Counted from the first letter of the stretch, positions 44,532 to 52,918 are shown. The stretch is DNA of 64,000 nt from Streptomyces hundungensis (GCF_003627815.1 NZ_CP032698.1:7998001-8062000); one strand, 5' to 3'. The notes: a model not told the origin generated them from the sequence alone. Program-made: numbers and translations.

Positions 44532-45336
44532 GTGCGGCTGGGAACGGTGGCGGTGACGGGCGCGGCGGGGAACATCGGGTCCGTCGTACGCGAGGCACTT
44601 CGGGATGAAGCGACGCGCGTGATTCTTCTTGACCGGGTGCCGCTGCGGCCGGAGGCCGACAACGAGGACGCGCACACCGTCGATCTGCGCGACGCGGCCG
44701 CCGTGGAATCGGCACTCGCAGGTGCCGATCAGGTACTCCATCTGGGAGGTGTGCCAGACGAAGCCCCTCTCGCGGATCTTCTCGACGCCAATGTGCTCGG
44801 CACCCACCACGTCCTGGAGGCGGCACGGCGAACGGGCATCGAGCGGGTGGTGCTGGCCAGCAGCAACCGCGTGACCGGCTTCTACCCCGTCGGGCACGTC
44901 ACGAGGCCGCAGGAGCCCCTACGGCCCGACGGCCTGTATGGGGTGAGCAAGGCGGCCGTCGAGGCTCTCGGGCAGCTCTACGCCGACAAGTTCGGCCTGT
45001 CCGTCATCTGCCTGCGCATCGGCAGCTTCGAACCCCAGCCGACCGAGCCCCGGCATCTGGCGACGTGGCTCAGCCCGCGCGACGCCATCGGCTACATTCG
45101 AGCTGCGCTCACCGCTCCGCCGTCCACACGCTTCACCACCGTGTACGCCGTATCCGCCAACACACGCCGTTTCTGGGGAACTTCCAGATCCAGCGGTACT
45201 CGACTACACGCCCGTCGACAACGCGGAACCCCACGCCCTCGACATTCCCGGAGCCGACTTGCCGGCCGACCCGGCGGCACCCCAGGCCGGCCCTTATGCC
45301 CTGCCTGAGTTCACCCTCCCGCACCTCCGGTTCTGA
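44532..45336 (+). pseudogene. NAD-dependent epimerase/dehydratase (uronate dehydrogenase-like), frameshifted near the end
   Basis: From GTG 44532 (ribosome binding site GGGGAGG) the frame encodes an extended SDR: VTGAAGNIGS cofactor loop, ASSNRVTGFY, catalytic YGVSKAAVE, and YAVSANTRRFW. After Trp the reading frame is lost. Removing one G from GGGG at 45175-45178 restores WELPDPAVLDYTPVDNAE and a normal end at 45336, giving about 267 residues. The unshifted frame ends at 45308 with a basic nonsense tail. Either a recent mutation or a homopolymer error. Confidence 0.8.
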
Positions 45337-45469
45337 TCGCCCTTCCACGAGCGACACCCTCGACGCAGCCGGACCGCGGTGACCCATCGGTCAACTCCCT
45401 AGCCCATGCCCGGTAGTTCTGGGGCCGGGCTCCCTGCACACTCGGTCACACACGCTGTTGCCTGGTCCG

Positions 45470-46090
45470 TCACGGGCCAAAGCTGGGATGCGTATTCCAT
45501 TCACGGGACCTCGGGTCCCAGGAAGCATCAACAATCATCCCGTCCTTGATGGTGACGGCGTGCCAACGATCAGAGATCCAGCGGACGGTTGCCGGTACGT
45601 CTCCGAGCCCGTCCAGTCCCGAGAAGTCGATCTGAGGCAGCGCGGTCAACGCCGCGACCGGTGTCCAGTCGCTTATCTCAATCCGGGAACCATTTTCCGA
45701 CGTGACGCTGAGAGAAGAGGGGCTACGGGGACTGGTTCCTCTGCGCAGGATCGCGGGTCTGGGGATACGGCTCAAGAGGGGTGGCAAGGCCTCTCGTATG
45801 CGCCCGCCCAAGTCGGTCCCCAGCTGGCTGGCTACCGCTGTGACGAACGGTGTGACCGTGACGGCAACCAGCACCTCAGGCAGGCCCATCATGGGGTACA
45901 TGCCGCGAGCGTGAGCCTTGGCGATCGCCGCACCTAGCTCTGCTCGAGAGCAGTAGTCGGTGACCTTGTCCTGCTCCGTCATGTCGCAGCGCTTCTGTTC
46001 TCGGTATCCCTCCAACGTCGTTCTCTTCGCCTCAAGTTCCGCCAGGCGCTGCCGCAGCCTGCGCTCCGTCCGCCACCGCTTGAAGAACAC
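45470..46090 (-). CDS. Hypothetical protein with coiled-coil start
   Basis: This 206-residue protein has a basic coiled-coil start (RRLRQRLAELEAKRTTLEGY) and one possible membrane-associated stretch (LPEVLVAVTVTPFVTAVASQ). A soluble C-terminal domain follows with Trp-rich segments (VRWISDRWHAVTIKDG). GTG 46090 follows a G run. Function is unknown. Confidence 0.6.
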   Translation of the reverse strand: MFFKRWRTERRLRQRLAELEAKRTTLEGYREQKRCDMTEQDKVTDYCSRAELGAAIAKAHARGMYPMMGLPEVLVAVTVTPFVTAVASQLGTDLGGRIREALPPLLSRIPRPAILRRGTSPRSPSSLSVTSENGSRIEISDWTPVAALTALPQIDFSGLDGLGDVPATVRWISDRWHAVTIKDGMIVDASWDPRSREWNTHPSFGP

Positions 46091-46567
46091 GCACCCCCCC
46101 GTTCGTATGGCGCCCTGATTCCCCTGATCTTCTTGACGTGCTGGCTCCCTGTGAACTCTCCCCCTCCCAGTACGTCATGAAGCGTGCGCATGGGGCCTGG
46201 GGGTGGTCGAGTTGTAGGGGGGCGGGCCAGGGCGAGACCGGATCGCCGCCGCTGCCCTCGCACCCCGGAGGCGCCGTGACCCAGCAGTCTGCCGCGCAAT
46301 CGGCCCGGTCGGTTCTGGCGCGGGAACGCAGTACTCCTGATGGTTGGGTTCCGGTTCATGAGAGGGGCTGGCGGGGTCTGTGTGAGGGGGCTGCCCGCTG
46401 GGCTGTCCTCCCGGTCTGGGCGGGGATGCGGTCGAGCCCGGGTTCGGTGCGTGCCTGCCAGGCCTCTGGCATGGGCAAGTTCGGAAGTCGTACCTTTTTC
46501 CGCGAGGCCACCGCGCATTGCAGTCGGTGGTTCGCAGGGCTCAGCAGCCCTTGTCGAGGGGGCATTC
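46091..46567. other. Region without a confident gene
   Basis: These 477 bp contain a plus-strand frame with fair codon bias (around 46276-46500, RERSTPDGWVPVHERGWRGL) but no convincing start or family. It could be a gene remnant. The promoter of the small membrane protein at 46568 must lie here. Confidence 0.4.
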
Positions 46568-46915
46568 ATGAACAACGACTACGAGCCCGTCTTCAAGCGC
46601 AGCAAGTGGGGGACCAACCGGTACGCCTACAACCCGCACAACCCCGTGGGGCTCGCACTCATCGTCATCAGCCTCGCGCTTGTCGTCGTCATGCTGGTCA
46701 TGATGGGGAACCGGGTCGGCCCTTTCGCGCCTCCGGCACATGAGCCGTCGAGTGTTCCGTCGACACCGGACCACCACTGGTCCGTTCCCTCGACGGACAC
46801 AGGCCCCGGCGCCGGCACGTATCCGTCCATTAACCACAACCCGGTTCCTTCTGCGTCGGGCGGTCGAGTCAGTGGGCCCAGGGCAGTCGAATGGCCTCCA
46901 ACTCCGAGTCGTTGA
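46568..46915 (+). CDS. Small single-pass membrane protein
   Basis: This 115-residue protein starts MNNDYEPVFKRSKWGTNRYA, followed by NPHNPVGLALIV and one membrane helix to about residue 48. A Pro/Ser/Thr-rich outer tail completes it. GAGGGGG precedes ATG 46568. It overlaps the end of the convergent gene at 46869 by 47 bp. Function is unknown. Confidence 0.65.
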   Translation: MNNDYEPVFKRSKWGTNRYAYNPHNPVGLALIVISLALVVVMLVMMGNRVGPFAPPAHEPSSVPSTPDHHWSVPSTDTGPGAGTYPSINHNPVPSASGGRVSGPRAVEWPPTPSR

Positions 46916-47684
46916 GGAGGGCTTCGACGAGGGAGGCCGGCCCGGCGAGCTTTGTGGCGCACAGGTCGTAGTCCGTGCACAGGACCCAGGAGCGGTCCTG
47001 CGCCCAGAAGTTGGACGGAGTCGTCCACTCCTCTTCCGGGTGGTCGTACAAGGCCTTGGCGTCCGCGAGCCGGCCGGACCGGACGTGCAGATTGTCGAAG
47101 TCTTCGGCTCCTTGCCCCAGTGGGGTGTAGTAGGCGAGGCACCGGGTCTCCGCGCCCTGCGGGTTGTGCATGGTGAGGATCTCGACCAGCCGGTTCCAAT
47201 CGGCACGGTCCAGGCTGCCCTCGGAAGGACCGGTGATGCCTACGGGCCAGCCGGCCCGCTCGCGGAGCGAAGGGAAGCACGCGTAGCTGGGCAGGCGGCC
47301 CTCCTCGGCCACGGGTTCGCCGGTCCGCCGAGCCAGCTCTGACCAGCGCAGGCGGCGCCACCGTGGTCCAGGGTGCTCGCCTTTGGGCGGCGCGAAGGTG
47401 TCCGAGGGATCAGCAAATACTTCGGCGGGATCGAGGCCCGGGATGATGTCGGAGCCGCTGCCCTTGCTGTTGAGGAAGGCGCGTCGGTACGCGACGTATG
47501 ACATGTCGAAGGGCCCGAGTTCGTGTTGGTACATGGAGTGGAGCACCCAGGCCGCGTCGGGCAGCGCCGGTGGCATGAACCCGGTGAGCCCGTTGCCGTC
47601 GGTCAGTTCCCGCAACCAGTGCGTCTCCGTGGATGCGGTCTGCGGCCAGCGAGCGGTCGCCAGAGCCGCTGCGGTCTCGTACAT
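46869..47684 (-). CDS. Hypothetical protein
   Basis: This 271-residue soluble protein starts MYETAAALATARWPQTASTE and is rich in Trp, Pro and aromatic residues (FWAQDRSWVLCTDYDLCATK). It has good codon bias throughout but no recognised domain. ATG 47684 has no clear ribosome binding site. It may be a SUKH- or immunity-like protein, but I cannot support that. Confidence 0.55.
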   Translation of the reverse strand: MYETAAALATARWPQTASTETHWLRELTDGNGLTGFMPPALPDAAWVLHSMYQHELGPFDMSYVAYRRAFLNSKGSGSDIIPGLDPAEVFADPSDTFAPPKGEHPGPRWRRLRWSELARRTGEPVAEEGRLPSYACFPSLRERAGWPVGITGPSEGSLDRADWNRLVEILTMHNPQGAETRCLAYYTPLGQGAEDFDNLHVRSGRLADAKALYDHPEEEWTTPSNFWAQDRSWVLCTDYDLCATKLAGPASLVEALLNDSELEAIRLPWAH

Positions 47685-47932
47685 CAGCTCAGGGTAGGGG
47701 TACGAAGTCCGGTGCTGCTCAGGCCGGCTGCGGCCGTTCCTTCCGGTCAGCAACAGGCGTTGTGGCAGGGGCGGGCAGGTCCAGGCCGAGGTCGACGCGG
47801 CGGGTGACATTGACTGGGACATCTAGGTCGACTCCACCGCCGTGACGGCGCATCAGCAAGCGATCGGCGCCCGCACTGACCCGCCGGCCGCGCCCGCCTC
47901 AGAAAGGGGGGCGAAGTCCCAGAGCACCAGGA

Positions 47933-47963
47933 CGAACATGACCGACCGGACAAGTCCTGGGCG
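47933..47963 (+). repeat. 31-bp direct repeat, left copy
   Basis: This copy matches 48562-48592 at 29 of 31 positions. Both copies begin CGAACATGACCG and contain CGGACAAGTCCT, and both read as a start MTxRTSP. The left copy continues as a 33-codon frame. The pair flanks the hypothetical gene at 48049. The surrounding 47685-48048 stretch has no other supported gene. Confidence 0.8.
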
Positions 47964-48048
47964 GCGGACTCCGCGTACGGAAGGCCCCGACGGCTCCGGA
48001 TCCGAAACTGCATTGCCCTCGGTGCCCGGCACGGTGTGACATGTGGGC

Positions 48049-48480
48049 ATGAGCAGAATGGCGCAGGTCATCGTGTTGGCACGGTACGAGGACGAGGTGA
48101 TGGAGCCGCTGACCCGGCCGGACGAGGCTCGTACCTGGAACGGCTGCTTTGTGCAGATCCCCTGGTTCGTAGGGGGCTGGCACATCGAGTTCGAGCGGTG
48201 GAACCGGCGCCGCGGCGTGATCAAGGACCTGGAGTCCCTGCCGTGGAACGAGCCCGCCTGCGTGCAAGTCATGCTGCACGATGAGGACGACGACCTGTTC
48301 GGTCTGTGGATGTTCCGCGACGGGGTCCTCGTCGAGGTGGGCATCCCCGGCACCCAGCGGGTGCACATCGCTGCCCCGCCCTGGGACGCGGATCCCGGCT
48401 TCCTGGTCCGGACCGGTCTGGGCAGGGGAGAGGACCGGCACTCGCCACAGCATGTACAAGACCCGCGGTCGTGCTGGTGA
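48049..48480 (+). CDS. Hypothetical protein between direct repeats
   Basis: This 143-residue protein starts MSRMAQVIVLARYEDEVMEP and contains WNGCFVQIPWFVGGWHIEFE and a beta-rich FGLWMFRDGVLVEVG segment. ATG 48049 or GTG 48043 could start it. It sits inside a 31-bp direct repeat pair, which could mean it arrived or was duplicated as a cassette. The family is unknown. Confidence 0.55.
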   Translation: MSRMAQVIVLARYEDEVMEPLTRPDEARTWNGCFVQIPWFVGGWHIEFERWNRRRGVIKDLESLPWNEPACVQVMLHDEDDDLFGLWMFRDGVLVEVGIPGTQRVHIAAPPWDADPGFLVRTGLGRGEDRHSPQHVQDPRSCW

Positions 48481-48561
48481 CTGGTCCAGACTGAGGCCGG
48501 ACCAACTGCTGAAGTCGCCGTTACCGGCCGTGCCCGGGGCGGGACCGGTTTCATCTGGCTC

Positions 48562-48592
48562 CGAACATGACCGGCCGGACAAGTCCTAGGCG
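48562..48592 (+). repeat. 31-bp direct repeat, right copy
   Basis: This is the partner of 47933-47963, with two substitutions. It lies between the hypothetical gene and the 3' end of the PGM1-like ligase. The frame from its ATG runs antisense into the ligase gene and is not thought to be real. Confidence 0.8.
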
Positions 48593-48652
48593 TTCCGAAC
48601 GGCGAGTGGAAGGGACGTCGAGGCTCGCCTCCCGCCCGGCACCGGGTTCACG

Positions 48653-49936
48653 TCAGGCACCCGCTTCGAGCACCAGTGCCTGGGCCACTCCCTCCTCCCG
48701 CTCCCGCACTCCGTCGGCGTGGGCAGCGATGACGGCGTAGCGCCAGGAATGGCCGTCCGGGGGTGCGTCCGCGTAGAGGACGACGCCCTCGCCACGGGCC
48801 GGGTCGAAGGCGAGTTCGCGTTGGCGCAGCCGGCGGAGAGCGTCTTCGAAGCCCAAGGGTCTGAGTGTTCGGCCTTTGGAGACCGACCATGCCGGTTGGG
48901 CGTTCGATGATCCCGCTGTGAGCCGGGTGACCATGGCATGCGGCGTGGTGGTGGCGGTACGGCGGACGTTGCTCTCGCTCGCGTACAGCACGCCGTCTGC
49001 GGCGACCAGGGCGTCCAGTCCGAACGGGCCGAGGTAACCCAGATCCGAGAGATGACGGCCCAGTTTCATCCCCCACTCCCGCAGTTCGCCGGCCACGTGC
49101 GCGCAGGACGGGGGCAAGGGGGAGGCGTACCCCGTGAAGGAGCCCCGCACGGTTCGCATGGCTCCGCTGAACAAGGCGCGGGTTCCCGAGGAGCTGTTCT
49201 CCATCTGGATGCTCACCGACTCGGCCACGTCCACGCACTCCTCCACCACCCACACCCCCTGCGGCCCACCGACCGGGTCCAGTACCAGGCCCGCGGTCGC
49301 GAGGTCGTCGCGTCCGACGAACCGCAGACCGTGTCCTGCCGCGGAGCGGTCGGGCTTCACCACCACCCGTTCGTACTGCTGGAGCATCTCGCGCACGACC
49401 GTTTCCACCTCGGGGCGGCGGCAGACCCGTCCCGCGGGCAACCGCATGTCCACCTGCTCGGCCGCATCGCGGAAACCGGCCTTCGTGTTGAGCAGCATGG
49501 CCGCGCTCAGGGCGCCCGCGGCGGCGTCGATCGTGGGGTACGGATGAACGGTGACCGCCAGGTCCCGGGCGAAGCCGAGAGTGGAGGCGTCCAAGGCCGT
49601 GGGAAGCAGGGCCGCACCCTCAAGCGCACGGGCCAGGACCCGTACCTGTTCGACGAGCCCCGCCTGACGCACCGCCTGCGCGAGGGCAACCGCACCGGCC
49701 GGCGGCACTTCCACGACCGTCGCCCGGCCGACCGCTACGCCCGTGTGCTCCGCCACGTAGGTGAGGAACTCCCTGCTCAAAGCGCCCGGGGTCACGAAAA
49801 CATCCTGCGGCCGCAACAACCACGCCTTGCGAGGCGCCTGATGCGCCCACTGCTCCAGTACGTGGCCTTCGCCGAGATCGACCGCGAGATCGGACAGGAA
49901 GTTGGCGAAGACGATGACGGGGCCTGCCTCGTTCAC
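48653..49936 (-). CDS. ATP-grasp peptide ligase, pheganomycin PGM1-type
   Basis: This 427-residue protein has an N-terminal pre-ATP-grasp domain (VIVFANFLSDLAVDLGEG), an ATP-grasp core (VVVKPDRSAAGHGLRFVG, WVVEECVDVAES, and the metal-binding ESNVRRTATTTP) and a PGM1-type C-terminal domain (SWRYAVIAAHADGV). PGM1 makes pheganomycin by joining an amino-acid-like nucleophile to a ribosomally made peptide. Here GTG 49936 overlaps the TGA of a 43-residue small ORF (GTGA), a likely precursor or leader. GAGGAGAGG precedes the start. No other tailoring gene is adjacent, so the product cannot be predicted. Confidence 0.82.
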   Translation of the reverse strand: MNEAGPVIVFANFLSDLAVDLGEGHVLEQWAHQAPRKAWLLRPQDVFVTPGALSREFLTYVAEHTGVAVGRATVVEVPPAGAVALAQAVRQAGLVEQVRVLARALEGAALLPTALDASTLGFARDLAVTVHPYPTIDAAAGALSAAMLLNTKAGFRDAAEQVDMRLPAGRVCRRPEVETVVREMLQQYERVVVKPDRSAAGHGLRFVGRDDLATAGLVLDPVGGPQGVWVVEECVDVAESVSIQMENSSSGTRALFSGAMRTVRGSFTGYASPLPPSCAHVAGELREWGMKLGRHLSDLGYLGPFGLDALVAADGVLYASESNVRRTATTTPHAMVTRLTAGSSNAQPAWSVSKGRTLRPLGFEDALRRLRQRELAFDPARGEGVVLYADAPPDGHSWRYAVIAAHADGVREREEGVAQALVLEAGA

Positions 49937-50064
49937 AGCAGATCCTCTCCTCGTGGGCCGGCCGGCTTCTGTTGCGCGGGGCGGGACCGGCCGGGCACGG
50001 TGGACCGTACTTCGCCCCCCGGTCCGCCCTCACCGGAAGCCGACTCAGCCGACTCTGCCATCAT
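49933..50064 (-). CDS. Small ORF coupled to the PGM1-like ligase, candidate precursor peptide
   Basis: ATG 50064 (or 50061) starts a 43-residue frame beginning MMAESAES and rich in Gly, Pro, Arg and Ser. It ends PRGEDLL, and its TGA overlaps the ligase GTG. The exact four-base overlap, same-strand position and lack of another gene favour a functional link. GGGAGG lies 18 bases upstream of the ATG, farther than ideal. The alternative is a non-coding leader or a translation-coupling peptide. No family resemblance is claimed. Confidence 0.45.
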   Translation of the reverse strand: MMAESAESASGEGGPGGEVRSTVPGRSRPAQQKPAGPRGEDLL

Positions 50065-50097
50065 GCCGCCACGGCCGCGTTTCCTCCCGGCAGGGTC

Positions 50098-50129
50098 TTG
50101 AGCCTTCGGCCTTGAGCCTTAAGCCTTGA
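50098..50129 (-). promoter_or_regulatory. Short iterated motif upstream of the small ORF/ligase unit
   Basis: TTGAGCCTT occurs at 50098-50106 and 50112-50120, with a related AGCCTTGA at 50122-50129. On the minus strand this reads as AAGGCTCAA-type repeats about 35-65 bases upstream of the small ORF. It could be a regulator site or part of the promoter. Confidence 0.4.
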
Positions 50130-50251
50130 CAGTGGCAGATCCGCCTCCCTGCTTACGGGCTCTGGAGCGCAGAGTTCCTGCGATCGGGCAGCGGAGGCGG
50201 CGCTGCCACACCCCCGCTGGTCACACGCGGCCTCGCCCCGACTCAGGGTGC

Positions 50252-50545
50252 TTAGGCGTGCGCGTGACCCGGTGCGGTGGTCCTGCGGGGAGCGGCGTGG
50301 TGGGCGACGCGCGTTGCACTGCGGGCCTGGAGGCGGCGCAGCCACACGGATGACAGGCCCAGAAGGCCGGTGAAGATGGCCAGGAACAGGACCGACGCCC
50401 ACATCTGTCGGCTGCCCGGTGACTGCCAAGCGGTCGAGGCGGTTGATGCGGCCCACAGGGCGAGGCCCAGGGCGTAGAAGGCACGGACCTGGCGCAATTG
50501 CCGCACGGCCCGCAGGGACATGACGAGTTCGGTCTTGGATGCCAT
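50252..50545 (-). CDS. Small two-helix membrane protein
   Basis: This 97-residue protein starts MASKTELVMSLRAVRQLRQV and has two membrane helices (FYALGLALWAAS and MWASVLFLAIFTGLLGLSS). A basic His-containing tail follows. ATG 50545 was chosen over a longer frame. Function is unknown. It is upstream of the small ORF/ligase unit on the same strand, 187 bp away. Confidence 0.65.
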   Translation of the reverse strand: MASKTELVMSLRAVRQLRQVRAFYALGLALWAASTASTAWQSPGSRQMWASVLFLAIFTGLLGLSSVWLRRLQARSATRVAHHAAPRRTTAPGHAHA

Positions 50546-50608
50546 GCCGAACCGTCTACCCCCGGGGGCCCCGTTCAGCATCTCGGATTCCGCATGTCGG
50601 ATTTCGCG

Positions 50609-50815
50609 TTACTGCCGCGGCTGTCCGGGCGCCTGCCCGTCACCGAGCCCTTCGACGGTGCGCCGCGCCGCCGCGCCCTGGTCGTCGGCCAGCCCGCCCT
50701 CGGCGGGCAGGCCCAGCGCGGCGCCACAGTGCTTGCACAGTTTGCCGTCCTCGGCGGGCGTCCCGCACGCCTTGCAGAAGCGGTTGCCATCGTTGTGCTG
50801 TGTCTGCTCAGCCAT
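50609..50815 (-). CDS. Zinc-ribbon small protein
   Basis: This 68-residue protein has two CxxC pairs (FCKACGTPAEDGKLCKHCG), a zinc ribbon near the N-terminus, then a disordered tail. GGAGG precedes ATG 50815. Such proteins may bind nucleic acid or a partner protein; no specific role is visible. Confidence 0.75.
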   Translation of the reverse strand: MAEQTQHNDGNRFCKACGTPAEDGKLCKHCGAALGLPAEGGLADDQGAAARRTVEGLGDGQAPGQPRQ

Positions 50816-50861
50816 GAGACCTCCGGGGGATTGGTGCTCCATCTGGTGCGGAGTACCCCCT

Positions 50862-50961
50862 TCCGGTGGTGATGAACGGGATGCCGGATCCGGTGGTGAT
50901 GAACGGGATGCCGGAGCCGGTGGAGATCACGGGATGCCTGAGCCGGTGGAGATCGGGAGAT
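50862..50961. repeat. 27-bp tandem repeat, about four units
   Basis: Two identical 27-bp units (50862-50888, 50889-50915) around CCGGTGGTGATGAACGGGAT are followed by a 26-bp diverged unit and a partial fourth. They lie between the zinc-ribbon gene and the antiporter stop. No coding role is evident. Confidence 0.85.
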
Positions 50962-50973
50962 CAACGGCGTGGC

Positions 50974-52191
50974 TCACCAGGGCTCCGCGCTCTCGCTGGC
51001 GGCTGACGGCCGTGTGGCCGGCTCGCCGCCGCGGGCCCTGATCCGCAGCGCGATGAGAGGGAAGGCGAGGACCGAAACCATGGCCGCGCCTACCAGGGCC
51101 GCGGCTTCGCCGCTGGTGATGGCCTTGTCGTCGAGGCAGATGGTGGTGATGGCGACGACGAGAGGCAGGCACGTCGAGCCGTAGAGAAGAAGCGCGAGGC
51201 GGTTGTGGCGCGGTAGGTCGGGTGGTGCCAGGGCGTACTGGGGCAGACCGCGGACGAGGAGGAACAGCGCCAGCAGCACGGGGGGAGGGCGAGGGGCCGG
51301 CCGCCCGCGAGCAGGGCGTCGAGGTCGAAGTCGATGCCGGTGACGACGTAGAAGAGCGGGACGAGGAAGCCGAAGCCCATCGCCTCGACGCGGCCGAGGA
51401 CTTCGGAGCTGCTGTCCGGAGCGGCGCCGTGCAGGATCAGCCGGGGTGATCACGCCGGCGGCGAAGGCTCCGAGGAGGGTGTCGATGCCCAGGACTTGTG
51501 AGAGGCCGAGCATGGCGGCCAGCAGGAGCATGACGTACCGGACGGCGAACTGACCGCCGCTGTGCAGGGTCTTCCTGATCAGGTGGGAGAACCGGCGGGG
51601 GCGGGGCCGCAGGGCCCACCACACGGCGGCGGCGGTGATGGCGGCGAACGCCAGGAGTACGGCGGTGGATCGGCCGGGGGCGCGGCCGCTGAGCAGGAGC
51701 GCCATGGCGATGACGGGGCCGAACTCGCCGACCGCGCCGAAGGCGAGGACCACCGTGCCGAAGCGTCCGCGCAGATCGCCGGAGTCGCGCAGGATCGGCA
51801 GGACCGTGCCGAGGGCGGTGCTGGTCAGGGCGGTGCCGATGACGAAGCTCTTGGTGGTCTGGGCGCCGGTGAGGGCGAAGGCGATGCCGAGTGCGGCGGC
51901 CAGGGAGATGAGCCAGGCGGTGACCGAGCGGCGCAGGGTGTCGCCAGGGACGGCGGCGAAGTCGATCTCGTAGCCAGCGAGGAAGATGAGCATGGTCAGG
52001 CCGAGGTTCGAGAGGGTGTCGATCACCTGGTCGTGATGCGCCCAGTCGAGGACGTCGGGGCCGACGAAGATGCCTAGCACGATCTCGAAGATGACCAGGG
52101 GGACCGGGATCCACCGCCGCACTCCGTAGGCGAGCAGGGGCGCGAGGACGGCGATGGCCATGAGCAGGATGAGCGTCCCGGGATGCGACAT
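50974..52191 (-). CDS. Cation:proton antiporter (CPA2/Kef-type), with two compensating frameshifts
   Basis: This protein of about 405 residues has 10-12 membrane helices, starting MSHPGTLILLMAIAVLAPLL, with the Na+/H+-exchanger pattern (EIVLGIFVGPDVLDW, LFLAGYEIDF-like LIFLAGYEID). Between about 51446 and 51280 the membrane sequence continues in another frame (LILHGAAPDSSSEVLGRVEA, then GFGFLVPLFYVVTGIDFDLD). One extra base in GGGG (51443-51446) and one missing base in the G run 51280-51285 explain it, and the original frame then resumes. The pair restores length, but about 50 residues would be nonsense if real. Confidence 0.75.
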   Translation of the reverse strand: MSHPGTLILLMAIAVLAPLLAYGVRRWIPVPLVIFEIVLGIFVGPDVLDWAHHDQVIDTLSNLGLTMLIFLAGYEIDFAAVPGDTLRRSVTAWLISLAAALGIAFALTGAQTTKSFVIGTALTSTALGTVLPILRDSGDLRGRFGTVVLAFGAVGEFGPVIAMALLLSGRAPGRSTAVLLAFAAITAAAVWWALRPRPRRFSHLIRKTLHSGGQFAVRYVMLLLAAMLGLSQVLGIDTLLGAFAAGVITPADPARRRSGQQLRSPRPRRGDGLRLPRPALLRRHRHRLRPRRPARGRPAPRPPPVLLALFLLVRGLPQYALAPPDLPRHNRLALLLYGSTCLPLVVAITTICLDDKAITSGEAAALVGAAMVSVLAFPLIALRIRARGGEPATRPSAASESAEPW

Positions 52192-52329
52192 GTCTCGTAT
52201 CTAAATAATCTTGCGCAAAACGGACAACTCGGAGGTGGGCTGCGTCGAGCGCCGGGTGGCCCGCTCCGCCTGAGTCCACGTCTCGGCCCTCCTCGACCTG
52301 TCCCGCATCCCTGACGGAGAGAGTTCCCG

Positions 52330-52761
52330 ATGACCAGAACCACACCGTCCGACGCCTCCGCACACACTCCGTTGGAGCCCAGGGGCTGGGCCGTCGGGGG
52401 CACGTTGTTCGCCGGAGTCATGCTGCTCGTCGAGGGCATCCTCGGCGCCTTGGAGGGGATCGCGGCGCTGGCCAAGGACGATGTGTACGCACGCGTGGGT
52501 GACTACGTGTACAAGTTCAACCTGACCGCCTGGGGCTGGATCCACCTGGTGCTCGGCGTACTGCTGGCGGTGGTCGGCTGGGGACTGCTCAGCGGCCCCC
52601 GGCCCTGGGCGCGGGTGCCGGCGCTGATGCTGGCGAGCCTCAGCCTGGTGGCGCACTTCCTTTACCTCCCCTACCAGCCGTGGTGGGCGCTGATCGGAAT
52701 CGCGCTGAGCGTGTTCGTCATCGCCGCCCTGGCCAGCGACTGGCGTCCCGAGACCCGATGA
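52330..52761 (+). CDS. DUF7144-like four-helix membrane protein
   Basis: This 143-residue protein has four membrane helices. WAVGGTLFAGVMLLVEGILG comes first, and the loop YKFNLTAWGWIHLVLG is typical of a common Streptomyces family (DUF7144). GGAGAG precedes ATG 52330. It is divergent from the antiporter with a short shared promoter region. Function is unknown. Confidence 0.72.
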   Translation: MTRTTPSDASAHTPLEPRGWAVGGTLFAGVMLLVEGILGALEGIAALAKDDVYARVGDYVYKFNLTAWGWIHLVLGVLLAVVGWGLLSGPRPWARVPALMLASLSLVAHFLYLPYQPWWALIGIALSVFVIAALASDWRPETR

Positions 52762-52781
52762 CGTCTCTCGCGGGCGGGGGC

Positions 52782-52896
52782 AGAGCGCCACGATCCGGCC
52801 GGTCGCCCATGGGGGCAGCATGCCGGCGAGGGGGTAGGCAAAGGCCAGAGCGCCGAGTACGGCCCCGCGTTGCGAGGGGGGCATGATCAGCCCCCC
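52782..52896 (-). pseudogene. Orphan MFS-transporter fragment
   Basis: About 36 codons on the minus strand read MPPSQRGAVLGALAFAYPLA and then GMLPPWATGRIVA, the loop-plus-helix pattern of a C-terminal MFS segment. The rest of the gene is missing. It lies between the convergent DUF7144-like and monooxygenase genes and is probably a relic. Confidence 0.4.
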
Positions 52897-52918
52897 CGCG
52901 ACCGGGTGGTCGGTCCCG

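Noticed and set aside
47938..48039. 33-residue peptide starting in the left 31-bp repeat as a RiPP precursor
   Set aside because: The right copy gives an unrelated continuation and neither frame has a ribosome binding site.
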